Shown here: one piece after another, positions 1 to 12,519 of the stretch
Layout of the letters: every line of letters starts with the position of its first letter
Numbering within the stretch: the first letter of the stretch is position 1
Assembly: GCA_942159475.1 (NCBI GenBank)
Contig: OW804094.1
Span: 126,962,755 to 127,026,754 of the forward strand
Direction of reading: 5' to 3'
Origin: Sthenelais limicola
Lineage: Eukaryota > Annelida > Polychaeta > Phyllodocida > Sigalionidae
Length of the DNA stretch: 64,000 nucleotides
Position numbers and translations under genes: made by a program
The notes under the pieces: model-generated
Database searches by the model: none
Seen by the model: the letters and a program-made list of their open reading frames with translations, nothing else
What the model was told of the DNA's origin: nothing

Positions 1-2530
1 CAAAAGTCATCTTGCGTAGTTACATTATCACAACTATTTGATGGGTGTGGGGAATCCATTTTCAGCTGATTTATGTTCACACGGGCGGCGCAGCCATATT
101 GAAAATTCCCCACAATGACGGTATTAGGCGCAAGATTTTCGGTTATCTTCTTGATTTAGTGTTGGTAGCCGTGCCGAGCGGTCCTCTCGGGGTGCCCAGC
201 GGAATGGGCCGGAATAAGACAGCTGATTTGAGGATCGACTGCAAAGGGCACCGCCACATTTTCACATTTTCGAGGGGATTCGCAGGGATTCTGCGAAAAC
301 GCTGCCTACAATGAGACCATAAAATTGGACATTAGCCGATAGGCAGAGTCTCAGGTGGCCCAGCTCATTGCCAGTTCCTTACCAGCGCTTGTCGCAATAG
401 CAATGAGCATCAAGCAGCAAAAAAGGCTGCGGGGTGAATTATGGTTTTGGATTCCGAAGGCAGTCTCCATATGTTTTCGTGGAACATGGGCTCAGCACAC
501 CCGTAATTACTATTCCGCCCAAGCTGATGACCGGAATCTATGCAACAAACGACGCCCATTCCATTTCCAATGGGTGACCAAGTCTCTAACATTATTTCTG
601 ACACATATTGCAGTATTTCACTCATCAAGCATATGCTCCTTTGTCTCTGTCGGAGCCAGTGCTTCTCTTTTATTTGCTCACAGCAGCTCAGCGTGGCCAC
701 AAAAATATCATATTCATGTCAAAAAAGCGTCCCTACTTCTTAATCCCTCTTGATAAATGACTACCCATTGTGTTCCGGGCGGTTCAATATGGAATATCGT
801 GTAGCCTTTCCCACCAAAAATCAGCATATCTAAATGGATCATAAAAAATGAGACAGCAAAATAATTCTGGCGATAAATATATCCCTAATGTTCTTGGGTC
901 AAGAGCCAAGGGATATTGTCACTTGGTAGCCTCCAAGTTCTCATTTAATTGATTGGGTAGATGACCCAGGCTTGGCAGTAGCTGGCATGTTCGGTCTAAT
1001 TTATCACTGCTCATATTCACATGGGAGCCACAGACAAATATGCTGCTTGTAGTCCAAGATATGTATCTATCAGATAGGAAAAACACATGAACATTTAATT
1101 ATGACTTAATGTCCGTGCTGCCTTCAGCATCGGAATCGAAGCTTGGTTAGGGCCTTGGGGAGTGAGTTAGGAACCGGCAGATTTTCCCATCTTTGCTCTG
1201 TTGCTTATCTTTCTCTCTCGTCACTGGAACTTGGGAAGCGTAATTTGTTTATGTCAGATCCTTCTTATGAACATTTAACAACACCCACGCTGGGAACAAC
1301 TTGTAGAAACGGTCATAATGCAATTAAAGCTAACTGCACTTATCGCCAGCCAAGGGAGATGTTAGTAGTATAGTGCGAGTAGTAGGTCATGTCATTCAAA
1401 CCCCTCCCCAGATAGATCGATCATGCACAGACCCTGATGCGGCCCACACGTCATTACACCGGTGAGTTGATCAAAGGGGGAATTATATATGTGGAAAAAT
1501 TGACATGTCAGCAAATTGTGGACGATGGTCCTTCACTCTGCGCACTTTACTTTCGTCCATAACTCAGAAATTGTCCTTTTCCGCAGGCTACCTATATATA
1601 TATATATATAACTTGGGCCTTTTAAAGTCTTGGTTTCGTTATCTTGATTGTAAGAGACATATGTGTAGAGCCTAGGGGAAGCAACATTTCTTGAGGAATG
1701 ACCGTCAATTAACTGTTAAAAATGGGGCCCACTTTCGATATTTAGTGTTTGTGGCTTCGCTCATGGCTTACAAATCCTTCTTCATCCGAATATCTTCGAG
1801 ATAGATGGTTAAAGAGTGGCTCCAGATCTGTCGCCCGCTGGTTTTTTGTTGGCTCTTTTTTTATCTGGGCTCTATACGATAGTTGCCTGGGCCTTGTTGC
1901 ATTTGATCTGAAGTGACCAGAGAGTAAACGTAGGGTATCTTTACTTGGCGTCCTCCGTGTGGCCCCATCGTGTCCATCAGAAGCCATCTGGTGGGCCTGG
2001 CGATGACAAATGGCGGCCGGAAGTGAGCAATGTGGGTTTCCATCTCCATAAGCGGCTTTGGAGCCTCGGCCCATTTGGCTGGGTGTAGCTGCTGCCGTCT
2101 CGGGGCCAAGTTGTAGACAGCTGAGCGGGCTCGGAGCACAAGATGATGATTTTAAGGGATCAGAGGGATGAGACGGACACTGCTATTTGTCTTCTGTTAT
2201 GGCCAAACACAAGACACGACAGCTCAGGCCGATGGACACTAGTAGACATAAACGGGCGGCGCGTGACATATGATGCCAGTGTAAGGCCTCGCCCACCAAC
2301 ACCAGGGAAATTTGATGGCTTGTAGGCCAATGGCACGCCTCTGTAATAAACTACATGTTTTAGTCTAATGGATCATATGTTTGGTTTTAATCACGTTATG
2401 TGGATGTCAGCACGCCCGTCCGAACATGATGGGATTGACGCCTTATCGCGCTTATCACCGAGGAAATGGCGACCTGATCTTCTGGATCCCCTTTCGCGGC
2501 CGGTCTGGCCCCTAGTGGCTTCTTTTTGAG

Positions 2531-2548
2531 TGACCACTGGTCACGTGA
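2531..2548. promoter_or_regulatory. Everted TGACC/GGTCA pair overlapping a TCACGTGA E-box
   Basis: TGACCACTGGTCACGTGA combines nuclear-receptor half-sites in everted order with the palindromic TCACGTGA bound by bHLH-Zip factors such as the MITF/TFE and USF families. It lies in a moderate-GC block with no gene. Confidence 0.25.
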
Positions 2549-5289
2549 TACGTCTCGGCGTTTGACACCAGGGGAATTGGGTTTGATGTGAAGTCAAACA
2601 GTAACGGGATCGGTGTTTGGTTTAAACAAAGATTTATACAAACCAGGCTGCTGTCTTTTATTTCCAGTCAGGCCTCGAGCCTGGTCCACAACGTATTATG
2701 AATGACTTAAAAACGATGGCAGCAGCATTGAGAGTGGCTTCTATTATACAGATTGCGTACATTCGAAATATGTGAAGTGCAGCCCACAGACTGAAATATC
2801 CCCCCTGCAGGTCATCTCGTTGGTTATCCGATCTTCACTTTTTGTCTCTGGCCGAGAGGCCACAGGCGCATCTCCGGATATTATGTTTTGTTGGGTGTCG
2901 TGTCCCCTTATTCCATCTCTTTCCAGCCACTTTTTGTAACCGATTCATGAAAGATCTCCAGCCATATATGGAAGAGGATAGTTGCCTTGAGGTACAGGTC
3001 TTTTTGGACTTTCCCTTGTTTTTTTGCTGGGGGGAAGAGTCTGGTTTCTTGCTTATTTCATTAATTTGTACACTACTTGCTTTGGCTGGCATCATTGAAT
3101 TTATCCTTTTATATGGTAAATACATATATATATATATGCTATTAAGAGATGTCATTTTACAAATGATATGATTATTGAAATTATAACTTTTGGATCAGTC
3201 TATTGAGGTACAATTGATGTGGGCCTTGCCGAAACGATGTCATATTTCTCAATTAGGTTCAATCATGACGGCGCATGAAGAAATATCCATGTCCAGACGA
3301 GCTCTAATTGCTTCAAAAACCTAATATGAGGGCACTGTGGCGCTTTATGATATAGATAAATATATGACTATGATGGCCCGCTAGACATGTCCACATTAAT
3401 CATCGAGAAATTGCTGGCTTCGGCCCTACTAGCCCGCCACTGCAGGTAAACAATGAGGCAATGTACAAACTTTATATTGACTTAGACTCTCAGCACTCGC
3501 TGGACTTTTAAAATTTGACCCGACAGATATATATGGAAATGAGCATTGGGCCGATTTGATTAATCTCTCCGCCGCAAAATTGTTTCTGCTTTCCAACTTG
3601 CCTCTGCCTTGCTTCTGTGTGTGTATATTGTCAATATGTAGACCGAGATTTCTTTGATGTCCACTGGCCAGCTGAGTGTTTATCCTCCATGCAGAGACAT
3701 TGGAATATACGTGGGTCTGTTGTGGAGATATTGACTGGAAATAATTGGATTTGCTTATAATGCCTCTGCTAAATTATACCCCATGGGCCATCGGTCTGTA
3801 TTTTTCGCCGTTTGAATAAAAATGAAAAGTGCCAGTATATATATAGTCGATTTGGTGCAATCCTTTTGTACCCAAATTTGGACTGCATGGGCAGCATTGA
3901 TTTTCGCTGAGGTATGTGAAGAGGAAGAGAAATAAGAATGCGTATGGTGCAATGGTATTGACAGGCCGGTGCTCAGAAAGAGAAAGCCCCGATGTATCGA
4001 CAAAGCAATTACCTTAAAAACACCAGTATATAAGATAATATACGTCAACCAACTATCGACGCAGGCTTTTATGTGAGGTTTGATGGTCATATGGCTATGA
4101 GAAATGTGTCATGAAGGCGCCTATCAAATGTAGAAAAGCTCACCATTAGTTGGATAAATGGAAGCCATTCCCAGCGAAGCCACTTCCTGCCGCGGGTCTT
4201 ATTGCTCACCCCCCTTTATTTTTGGACATTGGTAAATAGGTCGTTTATAGTCTCCATCCTCATTGTGCCCTGCATTTTTAGGACCCATGGATGATTTTAT
4301 CTAATATCAGCCAACGCCCTAACCATGTTTTATCATTCCTTATCCAGTGGTCGGAAATCTAACCAAGCGGACAAGAGCAAAGTGTATGTGTAACCTCAAC
4401 AGTGGACCACTATAGAGAGAGAGAGCGAGGGTGTTTTTTCTAAGGCAGATTTAGGTTTTTGTGGAGTCGAATATGACCTATATTCGACTGTGGTCTGCTA
4501 TAAGCCATATTGATGAAAAGAGACTCTACATAACACGATTCATATATGGATCCAATTCAGCTGCAGCGCATCTCAAAGGTCATCCTGCCCTAACCCACTC
4601 TTTGTGATGAGCATTCGCTTCTCGCCTTAATTGGTGTTTCTTCTTCTTTACCCACATTATGCAATAATGGATATCACTGAGTGCGCTTCGCAAACTACAT
4701 TCATTTCCTACCTATTTTGCAAATCCCTCTCTAATTTGAGAGTAATGGTTACAGTTTGGGGTACTTTGTATGTAATTCATACGTAATCCTTTATGACTTT
4801 ATTTGCTTTATGAGCGGTGACCTTGTTTGGAGTCGAAATCTGACTGCATAGATCTGTTTTCCTGAGTCCCTACCACCAATCATATTGATTCAGAATAACG
4901 CTTATGATTTTTAGACTCCCATCTTCATATATAAATGCTGGTGAAAAGACAAAAATATTTTATATCTTCTTCCCCTAGAAACATCTTGTACATTGTATTT
5001 ATTAGGTAATATTCGGAGGTCAGTTATAGAAATGCTATTGTCAATTAACTTTATTATGTAATACCAAACAATATATATCCTTATGATATTTTGGATTTTT
5101 GGACATACAAATCCCCTGTTAAATGCACGCATGCAATACAATAAATTTTATATATTATTCAAACAAAGAATAACAATTCCAAACTTAACCTTTTATATTT
5201 CATTCATAAAAGTGATACGCAAAATATGGAAGGTGAAGGCCAGATACATCTGCATGTTGAGTTAATGAGTATCTTATTTATTGTGACTC

Positions 5290-5297
5290 TGACGTCA
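5290..5297. promoter_or_regulatory. Full CRE palindrome
   Basis: TGACGTCA is the consensus CREB/ATF site. It lies in an AT-rich part with no gene nearby, so function is only possible. Confidence 0.25.
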
Positions 5298-7217
5298 GTG
5301 CTCCAAAGTGGTGACATAAAGCGAAGTTGCACTATTTATCGCCTGCTGTCTTATGGGTTTTTGTCTCGGAAGTGTTTAAGGGAAAAACCTACATTGTGTT
5401 TATCGGCCTCCACGTTCTTGTTTTCCCTAATATTCTTTCGTGTCCCTCGCTGTATTTGGGGGATAATTTCTTAAGTGTTTGTTTTGTGGTTCTGCGCAGA
5501 GCACTCCAGTGTAGTAGGATAAAACATAGGGATGCCTCTTGAAGCTCTTTGTCTGACGGATATATCTATGCAACTGTAACATCGACTATGACAAATGTTC
5601 CCACGAGTATGTGCAAAAATGGGATATGGTTTGAAGTTCGGTATTAAAAAGACACATCGAAATGCTGTGTTCCCTCGCAGAAATATGAACTGCGCAGACG
5701 TGAATGCCGTTCTCGCCTCAGTTGAATGTAATTAGCTGTGGAACTTTTCATGGAACTTCTATATTGAAAGCTCCACTCCCGCTTTGATGTGAACATTGCA
5801 ATGTGAGAGTTATCTTTAACAATTTAGTCTGAAATGCGAGGAGCGCTATATATAGGGGAGGCCTGCGTCCATATTGTAAACCCTGCGTTGTAAGTGGCTT
5901 GTTACCGGCTCGCAAAAAGGAAAAGTTGGTCAGGAGCTGAAGCAAGTTTTCTGACAAATTTATTGAGGCTCCAACACAAAAGTGATCCCAGTGTCTCTGA
6001 TATTCAATTATGAAGACAAGAGCTGCGAGCTGAATGCCCTTTAGTTCAACTGGAGGCGACACACAATACGTTCCTCAGGCCCTATAGACAGACCTTACCT
6101 GAAAGACACTCTGATGAATTCCCGCACTGTTAAAGACAAGGCTATTCTCTTAGAAGTTGCCTAGTTCCATATTGAAAGTACATGGTGCTATGGAAGCCAT
6201 CGTTTCAATATCGGACGCCCGTCATCATTCAAATCGGAAGAAAGATAATGCGGTGGCGCAGCAACTTCTTTTGTCCATCCGTCAACTCGCCCGAGTAGGG
6301 ACGCATATTTATTTGTACACATTCCAACGAGGTCTTGCCGTAATAAAATTGAAATCTGTTGTCAGAGGCAGTGCGAATACAAAAGAAGGCAGGCTGTAGG
6401 GGGAGGCAGCGCGGCAGGGACAAACACTGCGTCTGAGTGAGAGATTTATTAATGACATTGGTTGCGTCTTGGCTAGAAACACGCTCATGGCGATGTAATT
6501 AACTTTCAGCTTCATAAACGGACGGTGAAATTGAAACGTTACACGGTTGCAGGCTCGGCCATATAGGGCGGATCCAGCAATGTACTTAACATTTGTTTGG
6601 CACCAGACTTTATTAGGCGTGACCGAAATTGTGTTATACAGACGCAAGAAAAATTGTTTCAGAACACCAAATGTGATTGTAAGGCAATCAACCTCTAAAT
6701 CAGGAGAAAGTGTTGGCTACAAAGTTTGATAACTGCAACGCCGGTGATAAATTACATTAATTACTTGAATGCAATCAGGGGAGCTAGTGCCTCAATCGCT
6801 ATTTTAGGAAAGTTTAATTACTGCGCCTGTCTAGCCGTTGAAGCCTGTACATTAATACATTAGATAAAAAGAAATTAAAGGTGTGAGGCAGGCACTTAGG
6901 CCATGTCTTTAATTCCATATTGCTCGGCGGTAAAATAATCATAGAGCTTAGAAAGGTGATGATTTGCTTCCAGGAGGGTACCGCTGGGGCGAACACTATT
7001 ATAAAATATTGAATTGAAACCGCCCCAATAAGGCGACCAAGACGCCTGGATAAAAGGGCCCTCTGTAGTAGATGCGTTTATAATCATGTACTCAGTGTTT
7101 TAAATTCATTGCCGAGGGCCGGGCCTCCTACCTCCACATACATGCAATAATCATAGCTTCAGAGCATGTTTTCGGGCCTGTCAGTTCGATGCGGATACAA
7201 TGCAATATAGGAAGAAA

Positions 7218-7260
7218 AAGGCCCCTGCAAGTCCACAATTAGAGGACTTGCAGGGGCCTT
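7218..7260. repeat. Perfect 17-bp inverted repeat with 9-base loop
   Basis: AAGGCCCCTGCAAGTCC (7218-7234) is followed by ACAATTAGA and the exact reverse complement at 7244-7260. The stem is GC-rich and would form a very stable hairpin in RNA or single-stranded DNA. It stands alone in complex sequence, away from recognised transposons. Confidence 0.9.
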
Positions 7261-8233
7261 CATTGTAGGGAATCAAATCAGAAAGTATACATACGCCGGC
7301 TTAAGGGAGGAAATTGAAATTTCATTAGGCATAACGTCAGGATGCTTGCTGCTGCTGCTCATCCGCGTCCTTCCAAAGGATAAAAACCCACAGCAGCAAT
7401 TTGCTCAAAGCCTAAGCAGAATTCAATAGAAAGCTTATTTATTTAGCTTTGTTTGAGGAAAATGGGGGTGATAAAATGAGGCAAGGAATCCATGGCATAA
7501 TGCCACAAAGTAAGAGGGGATGAGTGGCAGTCAATTTGCGCATCATTTTACCGGCAAGTTTTTTTTTCGCGCGCTCCTTCCACTAAGTACACACACTGTA
7601 TCAAGAGAATTTGAACACCGAGAAAGTGATAGGCCTCATGGCGATGAGGTGCTCATTCTTCTGCCTGCCTTCTGTATAACAAATGTGACCTCTCATTTAA
7701 GATAAACCACTGTATAATCGCACCTCCTTCCTTTCCTGCATGACAATCAATTTAAACGAAATTGCCAATTCAAAGCCTCGCCAGCGCGCGGAATTAAACC
7801 CGCCTTAAATGTTTTCAATGCTGCTTAATTACATCCATAAATCGCCTAACATGGGACCCTGTGGAAATCTATTTTACCCCGGCAATAATCAACGTCATTA
7901 ATTTTCATTATTTTCCGATGGAAACTGTATAATCCTGGTTAATGTAGTTGTCAATTTTGCCCTGGTGAAGCTAGACGCCTTCAAGCCGGCTGACTGCGCG
8001 GCGTTTAAATCACAACACCTAGTCACGTAGAGACGATGGGTACATTAAGCTGATGTGAGAGTGGCATGCCTCATATACTTCATTGTCAGTTCCAGAAGCC
8101 TCATTGTCTTCAACATGAAATCAGCTAAAAAAGATACCGCTGTAGTACTAGCGCAGATGCTTTTTATCTTGGCGAGATAAGGGAGTTGTTTTTCACGTTG
8201 ACAGCTCGGTTTGATTAGCAGTGCTGCATATCA

Positions 8234-8335
8234 TATCTCCCCCCTCCCACCTCCCTTCCATTCCTTTCCTTTCCCTGCCCCCTGTCTCTCTATCTCCACC
8301 CCTCTTTTCCTCCACCACTCTTTTTTTTGCTCGCT
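8234..8335 (+). repeat. Polypyrimidine tract
   Basis: This is an almost uninterrupted C/T stretch of about 100 bases (TCTCCCCCCTCCCACC through CACTCTTTTTTTTGC). Its strand asymmetry makes triplex formation possible. No coding sense is evident. Confidence 0.75.
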
Positions 8336-9396
8336 CAGTTTTTTCCATTACCATAATTTCTCTGAGGTATAATCCTCCTGTGATATGTTCGTCGCGCCAG
8401 AGAAAGCGAGGTGGAAGAAAAGAGTTCCTTAAAAGTCATTAATATCACACCAATTAGGATCTATGGAGATCTCTCTCAGTTCCTCCCTTTCTGAGATGCC
8501 CTTGTGTGCTTTTTTGTTATTTTTTGTACGCAGGCATCATCAATGCTAAGTCCCTTGGAGGGACTCTAGAAGTGTCCCAAGGGTCAAATGACAGCACTGG
8601 CTTTTCATTTGTCAAATTCCAAGAGGTGCTGAGGAGAACTGCCTTTTTGGCTTCACTGTGGTAGACCACCCATGAAGGCCCCTATTTCTCAGTGGCCCAA
8701 GGGGTGGGGTCCCCCTTCCTTGCAGCACTATCCAGCCCCTTATCTCGAATCCCCCTCTGCCTCCTCCCTCCAACCAGGGCGGCTTAACTCTGACAGGTTC
8801 ATAATCTCATCCAATCGTTCGGGAGCAGTGGAATAAAATTATGATCTATTTCCCACTTTACACCGGCTTGCCACAGGAGGATTTGTAAGATTGTGGATTT
8901 ACCCAATCCCCCTACAGTGAAAATTAACTCAAGACCAAACCCATAATTTTTTGCTCACTTTTTCCTCCCACCTCCGCGGCCGATCCTCTTCTCTTCCCCA
9001 TTCGCAGAGGCACCGGAAACCCGTCGGCAAATCAGACCTGCGCAATGCATGCAGGGGCTCGGCCATAATGTCCTCAGGAAATTGGGTTTTATATTGGGCA
9101 TTGCGAAATGGAACCGCCCCATGAGAACGAGTTGAGAATTACTGTATACATTTTGGAAGATTAGTTTTATATTTGGCCGTATTGGGCTGGGGGATTTGCA
9201 GATGATAACCGGACTAAGGCGCGGTGACGGCCCCGAGAGATGATATTTCTTTTGACCTGTCAAGGTATTGCTTTCAGCCATCTGTCCCATACCCGGTGGG
9301 GAAGGGCAGTTGGAGCAAATGGAGCTGCTCTTCCGAGTGCCTTCCCAACTTTTAAATACTGTCTTTAGAACGATAAACTCTCTATAGTAAATACGG

Positions 9397-9440
9397 TACC
9401 TACTCTAATGTCAATCATGTGATTGACATTAGAGTAGGTA
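9397..9440. repeat. Perfect 21-bp inverted repeat with 2-base spacer
   Basis: The left arm TACCTACTCTAATGTCAATCA (9397-9417) has its exact reverse complement at 9420-9440, separated by TG. It lies exactly where the complex sequence to the left gives way to the AT-rich repeat island. Confidence 0.92.
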
Positions 9441-9708
9441 TATTAAGTTCATCATAAACTATAGTTGAATCTAATGATTATAATTAATATGAAAAGAAAA
9501 AGAATTAAACATTGTCAAGAAGCATTACCTGGTATGATCCGGACTACTGACGAGCATATATATGGATTGTATATAATATGATCTATTGCATAGATATAAT
9601 TATCTCCAATTACACGTACATCAAGTGGAGGGGAAAATGGTAGGCGTCGTCAACTAAAATTTGGTCTTCCAAGGCTACCTGTGGCAAATTGTAGCAACAT
9701 TAACCTAC

Positions 9709-10340
9709 TTAAATATACATGTTTAATGTACTAACAGAGACCAATATGAGTAACAAAACGGTGTGAGATATATTGCAAATATGTGTTAGAATCAAATAAT
9801 GATGCTAGTCTGTACTGGTTCTACCAACTTTTGCTCTATTATGTTAACAGTTAGGTATAGTAATTGAGATGTTCTTTGACTTAAAAATCCAAATCTCCAG
9901 CATCCAAATGATGTATCCGATTTCTGAATTTCCTAATTCAAAATACATGTTAAATGTACTAACAAAGAAAATATGAGTAACAAAACAGTATGACATTTTT
10001 TTTTATTATTGCGATTTCAGGCCAAGACATTTACAATGGTTTCATACAAAAAACGTTTGTCCACAAAGTGAATATGTTGTAGTGTTGCCTTTCAAAAAGA
10101 AAAAAGAATTTCCATCATTCAAAGTTATCACTAACTACTATACAAATCAAACGAAAGATATACCAAAACAAAATCGACTGTTATCTCTACACTTTCCTAC
10201 ATATTAAACCTCCTCACTCTTATATGGCTGATCAACTTTAAATACAATAGCTATGCTGTTCATTATTATTTGTACATTTGTACATTTATTATATATTGCA
10301 AATCCAATTTCAAAAATTCAAATAATGATGCCAGGCTGAA
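9709..10340 (+). repeat. Diverged direct repeat, second copy interrupted
   Basis: Copy 1 (9709-9815) reads TACATGTTTAATGTACTAAC, ATATGAGTAACAAAAC, ATATTGCAAAT, then TCAAATAATGATGC. Copy 2 has the first half at 9940-9995 and the second half at 10292-10340 with the same order of words. The two halves are separated by the A-tailed insertion. Confidence 0.6.
9996..10290 (-). mobile_element. A-tailed insertion splitting a local repeat copy
   Basis: A T9 run and TTATTGCGATTTCAGGCC mark one end. The block separates the two halves of a direct repeat seen whole at 9709-9815 (halves at 9940-9995 and 10292-10340). Similarity near the T-run to the insertion at 17083 suggests one retroelement family. The homology is visual only. 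Confidence 0.4.
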
Positions 10341-11189
10341 TTTAAAAACTGTTCTAAATCTAAATAAGTTGAATTTGTAAAAAGTCGTAAAACTTGTTAG
10401 ATGGTCGAATAGTTCTTCCAACTTATTATATTCGCGTTTGTCACCATGCTAAGATGACATAGATAGAGATATGGGGGCGTGGCTATGCTGTTAATTACCA
10501 ATTGATAATATTGATAGGTACAGATACTTTTCATCAGATACTGTGAGACAATCACAGAAGATCATATCAAATTATTAGCTTCAAATACTCAGGGCAAGAC
10601 CTCCCTCCGCCTGAAATTAACTTCGTCGATTACAGCAGATTACGAAAATTCATTTTCAACGAGTTTTGGGCTGGGAGATTTGGCGATATTGCGTGAAACG
10701 TGTGTCACGGTACCTAGCACTCATTCTTTTCTTTCACCTATGGGGCTCGTTGCGTATTGGATGGTGTGTAAAGAATAATGTATATGGCCCATGCAGGGCG
10801 TCAGAATACGGATGTACACTTGGGTCGAACGGGCCCCATTTAATTTAATAGGGACAGATGAAAGTGTAGTTATAAAAGGAATATGAATTACTGTTAAAAT
10901 TATGTATGTGTAGTAAGAACTAGATTTTTCCGATTGGCAAATGAGAATTATTGCATATGATGTAAAACTTTGACCAATAAAATTTATTAAAAAACAACAA
11001 CAGATATTTGAAATTGAAATGACATTATTTTTTAATTTTCTTCCTCTCTATGGCATATATAGAGTAGTTTCTCTTTTAGTACAGGTAAGGTTTTCGCGCT
11101 TCATCTACCTATTATGAGCTTCTACAATTGCTATTAAACTGTTTAAAAAAATGTTATTATAACATGATTTTAGAAGTTAATACCTGGTT

Positions 11190-11504
11190 TGATATACCTA
11201 ATCATGGTATTTTGTCGTCTGATAATCTGCTCTATATGAAGGGGAAAGTGTTGGGTTCGATCCCTCACCATGGACACGCCTGGATTCTCCCGGATCTCAG
11301 CTCAAGTGTGACGGGTTGTGTGACAAGGTGCTACATAATTATTTGTCCCGATCCAGAGGGAGATACTCTGGTGTGTCTGTGTTTGTGACTTGGGTGTAAA
11401 CATGTTGTCTGAAGCTGGCTATGGAAGGCTGGGCCTAAACCTTAAAGCTGCCTTCTCTGCAGTTAAATCGACCGAAAGAGATTCTTCTCAATACTTTTTT
11501 TTGT
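11190..11504 (+). mobile_element. SINE-like unit with a tRNA-type B box
   Basis: GGTTCGATCCC at 11254-11264 matches the pol III B box. A degenerate tRNA-like head precedes it (TGGTATTTTGTCGTCTGATAA), but I see no good A box. The downstream body contains CCGATCCAGAGGGAGATACTC, CTGTGTTTGTGACTTGGGTG and GGCTGGGCCTAAACCTTAAA, and ends in a T-rich tail near 11504. This arrangement is usual for tRNA-derived SINEs. No second copy was found in the window. Confidence 0.45.
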
Positions 11505-11900
11505 TTTTGCTAAACATTTTTATTCAATATTCCTGCCGTCTTGGCTTCATACATACTAAGATATGTTATGCAAGATTTCAATAAGTAATGTTAAGACATT
11601 GATTAATCACAATATGATGAGAAGTATTTAGGGCTGGCGGTTGGCATTAAAAGAGGGGGATAGGATAGTTGATCGTTCATTCAAAACCTTGCTATTCGAA
11701 TGTTCTCAATACTTTCTTTGTTTGATCATTAGCGCTATAGAAAGGGAGATTCAAAATGCTAAAAAGGAAGAATAAACCTAATTGACATTTTCCCAGTTTT
11801 TCATGTTTTTTTTCTATCTAAAAATTCAAAATAATACAGCTGTGTTCCCGGTTTACAGAAGCAGAAAACTTGGCAGGGCTGGGGGACTTTTCTTTTTTTC

Positions 11901-11934
11901 GGGGTTGGGGTGGGGGTTGGGGGGGGGGGGGGGG
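11901..11934 (+). repeat. G-run with G-quadruplex potential
   Basis: GGGGTTGGGGTGGGGGTT is followed by an unbroken run of G to 11934, giving more than four G-tracts with 1-2-base loops on the plus strand. Confidence 0.85.
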
Positions 11935-12519
11935 TGAGGGGCGGACTACCTGAACAAGGTCTAACATTAGCTGTTTTAAAGAAAAGACAAAACTTTTAAG
12001 GGTTTTTTTCTGGTTAGAAAAGCTTGTGTTCTTGTTTTATTAACCTTTTTTGTAAAGAAATAAAAAAAAATAGGCATAACGGTATACCCCAGAAAACAAA
12101 GGAATTAAAGAATTAGCTGATGAACCTGACGCACACGCCTCATGCAATAACTCCATAACAAATTGATAGAGACTTTACACTTGAATGTATTGATAATTGT
12201 ACAAATGTATACATATAGATAATTTATAACAAATATTGGTAACTTCATATTCTTATCAAAGAATAAATATTCAATGCGTAAACGCTGCCGATACCGCACG
12301 ATCTTTTTTTGTTGGTAATAATTCATTGTACAAATACGTGTTTGATTTGTCCTTAATATTTGTCGAATTGCATTGTAGTTGGGAAAACAAAATGTAAGCT
12401 CGTCATGTTCTGAAAGATAATCAGTGCAAGAAACTATGCAATACCATATTGGCCTTAAATTTATTTGTATTATACATTCAAATGAAGGGAAGAAACTTCC
12501 AACTACTGTTGTTTCCAAA

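Larger units (their letters stand above)
1..9396. other. Gene-free block with conserved-element-like stretches
   Basis: I see no gene. Much of it, especially 58-2560 and 5690-9330, is complex, moderate-GC sequence without simple repeats or transposon marks. Five TAATTA cores lie at 5729, 6496, 6758, 6815 and 7826, with a full CRE at 5290 and a TCACGTGA at 2541. Short TA and GA runs occur near 1590, 3125 and 4413. The open frames present are short, lack splice logic and overlap on both strands. Regulatory DNA is the favoured reading, unproven. Confidence 0.45.

Noticed and set aside
8548..8583. CCCTTGGAGGGAC / GTGTCCCAAGGG inverted repeat
   Set aside because: The arms pair only with bulges, and the sequence is too short and imperfect to separate from chance.
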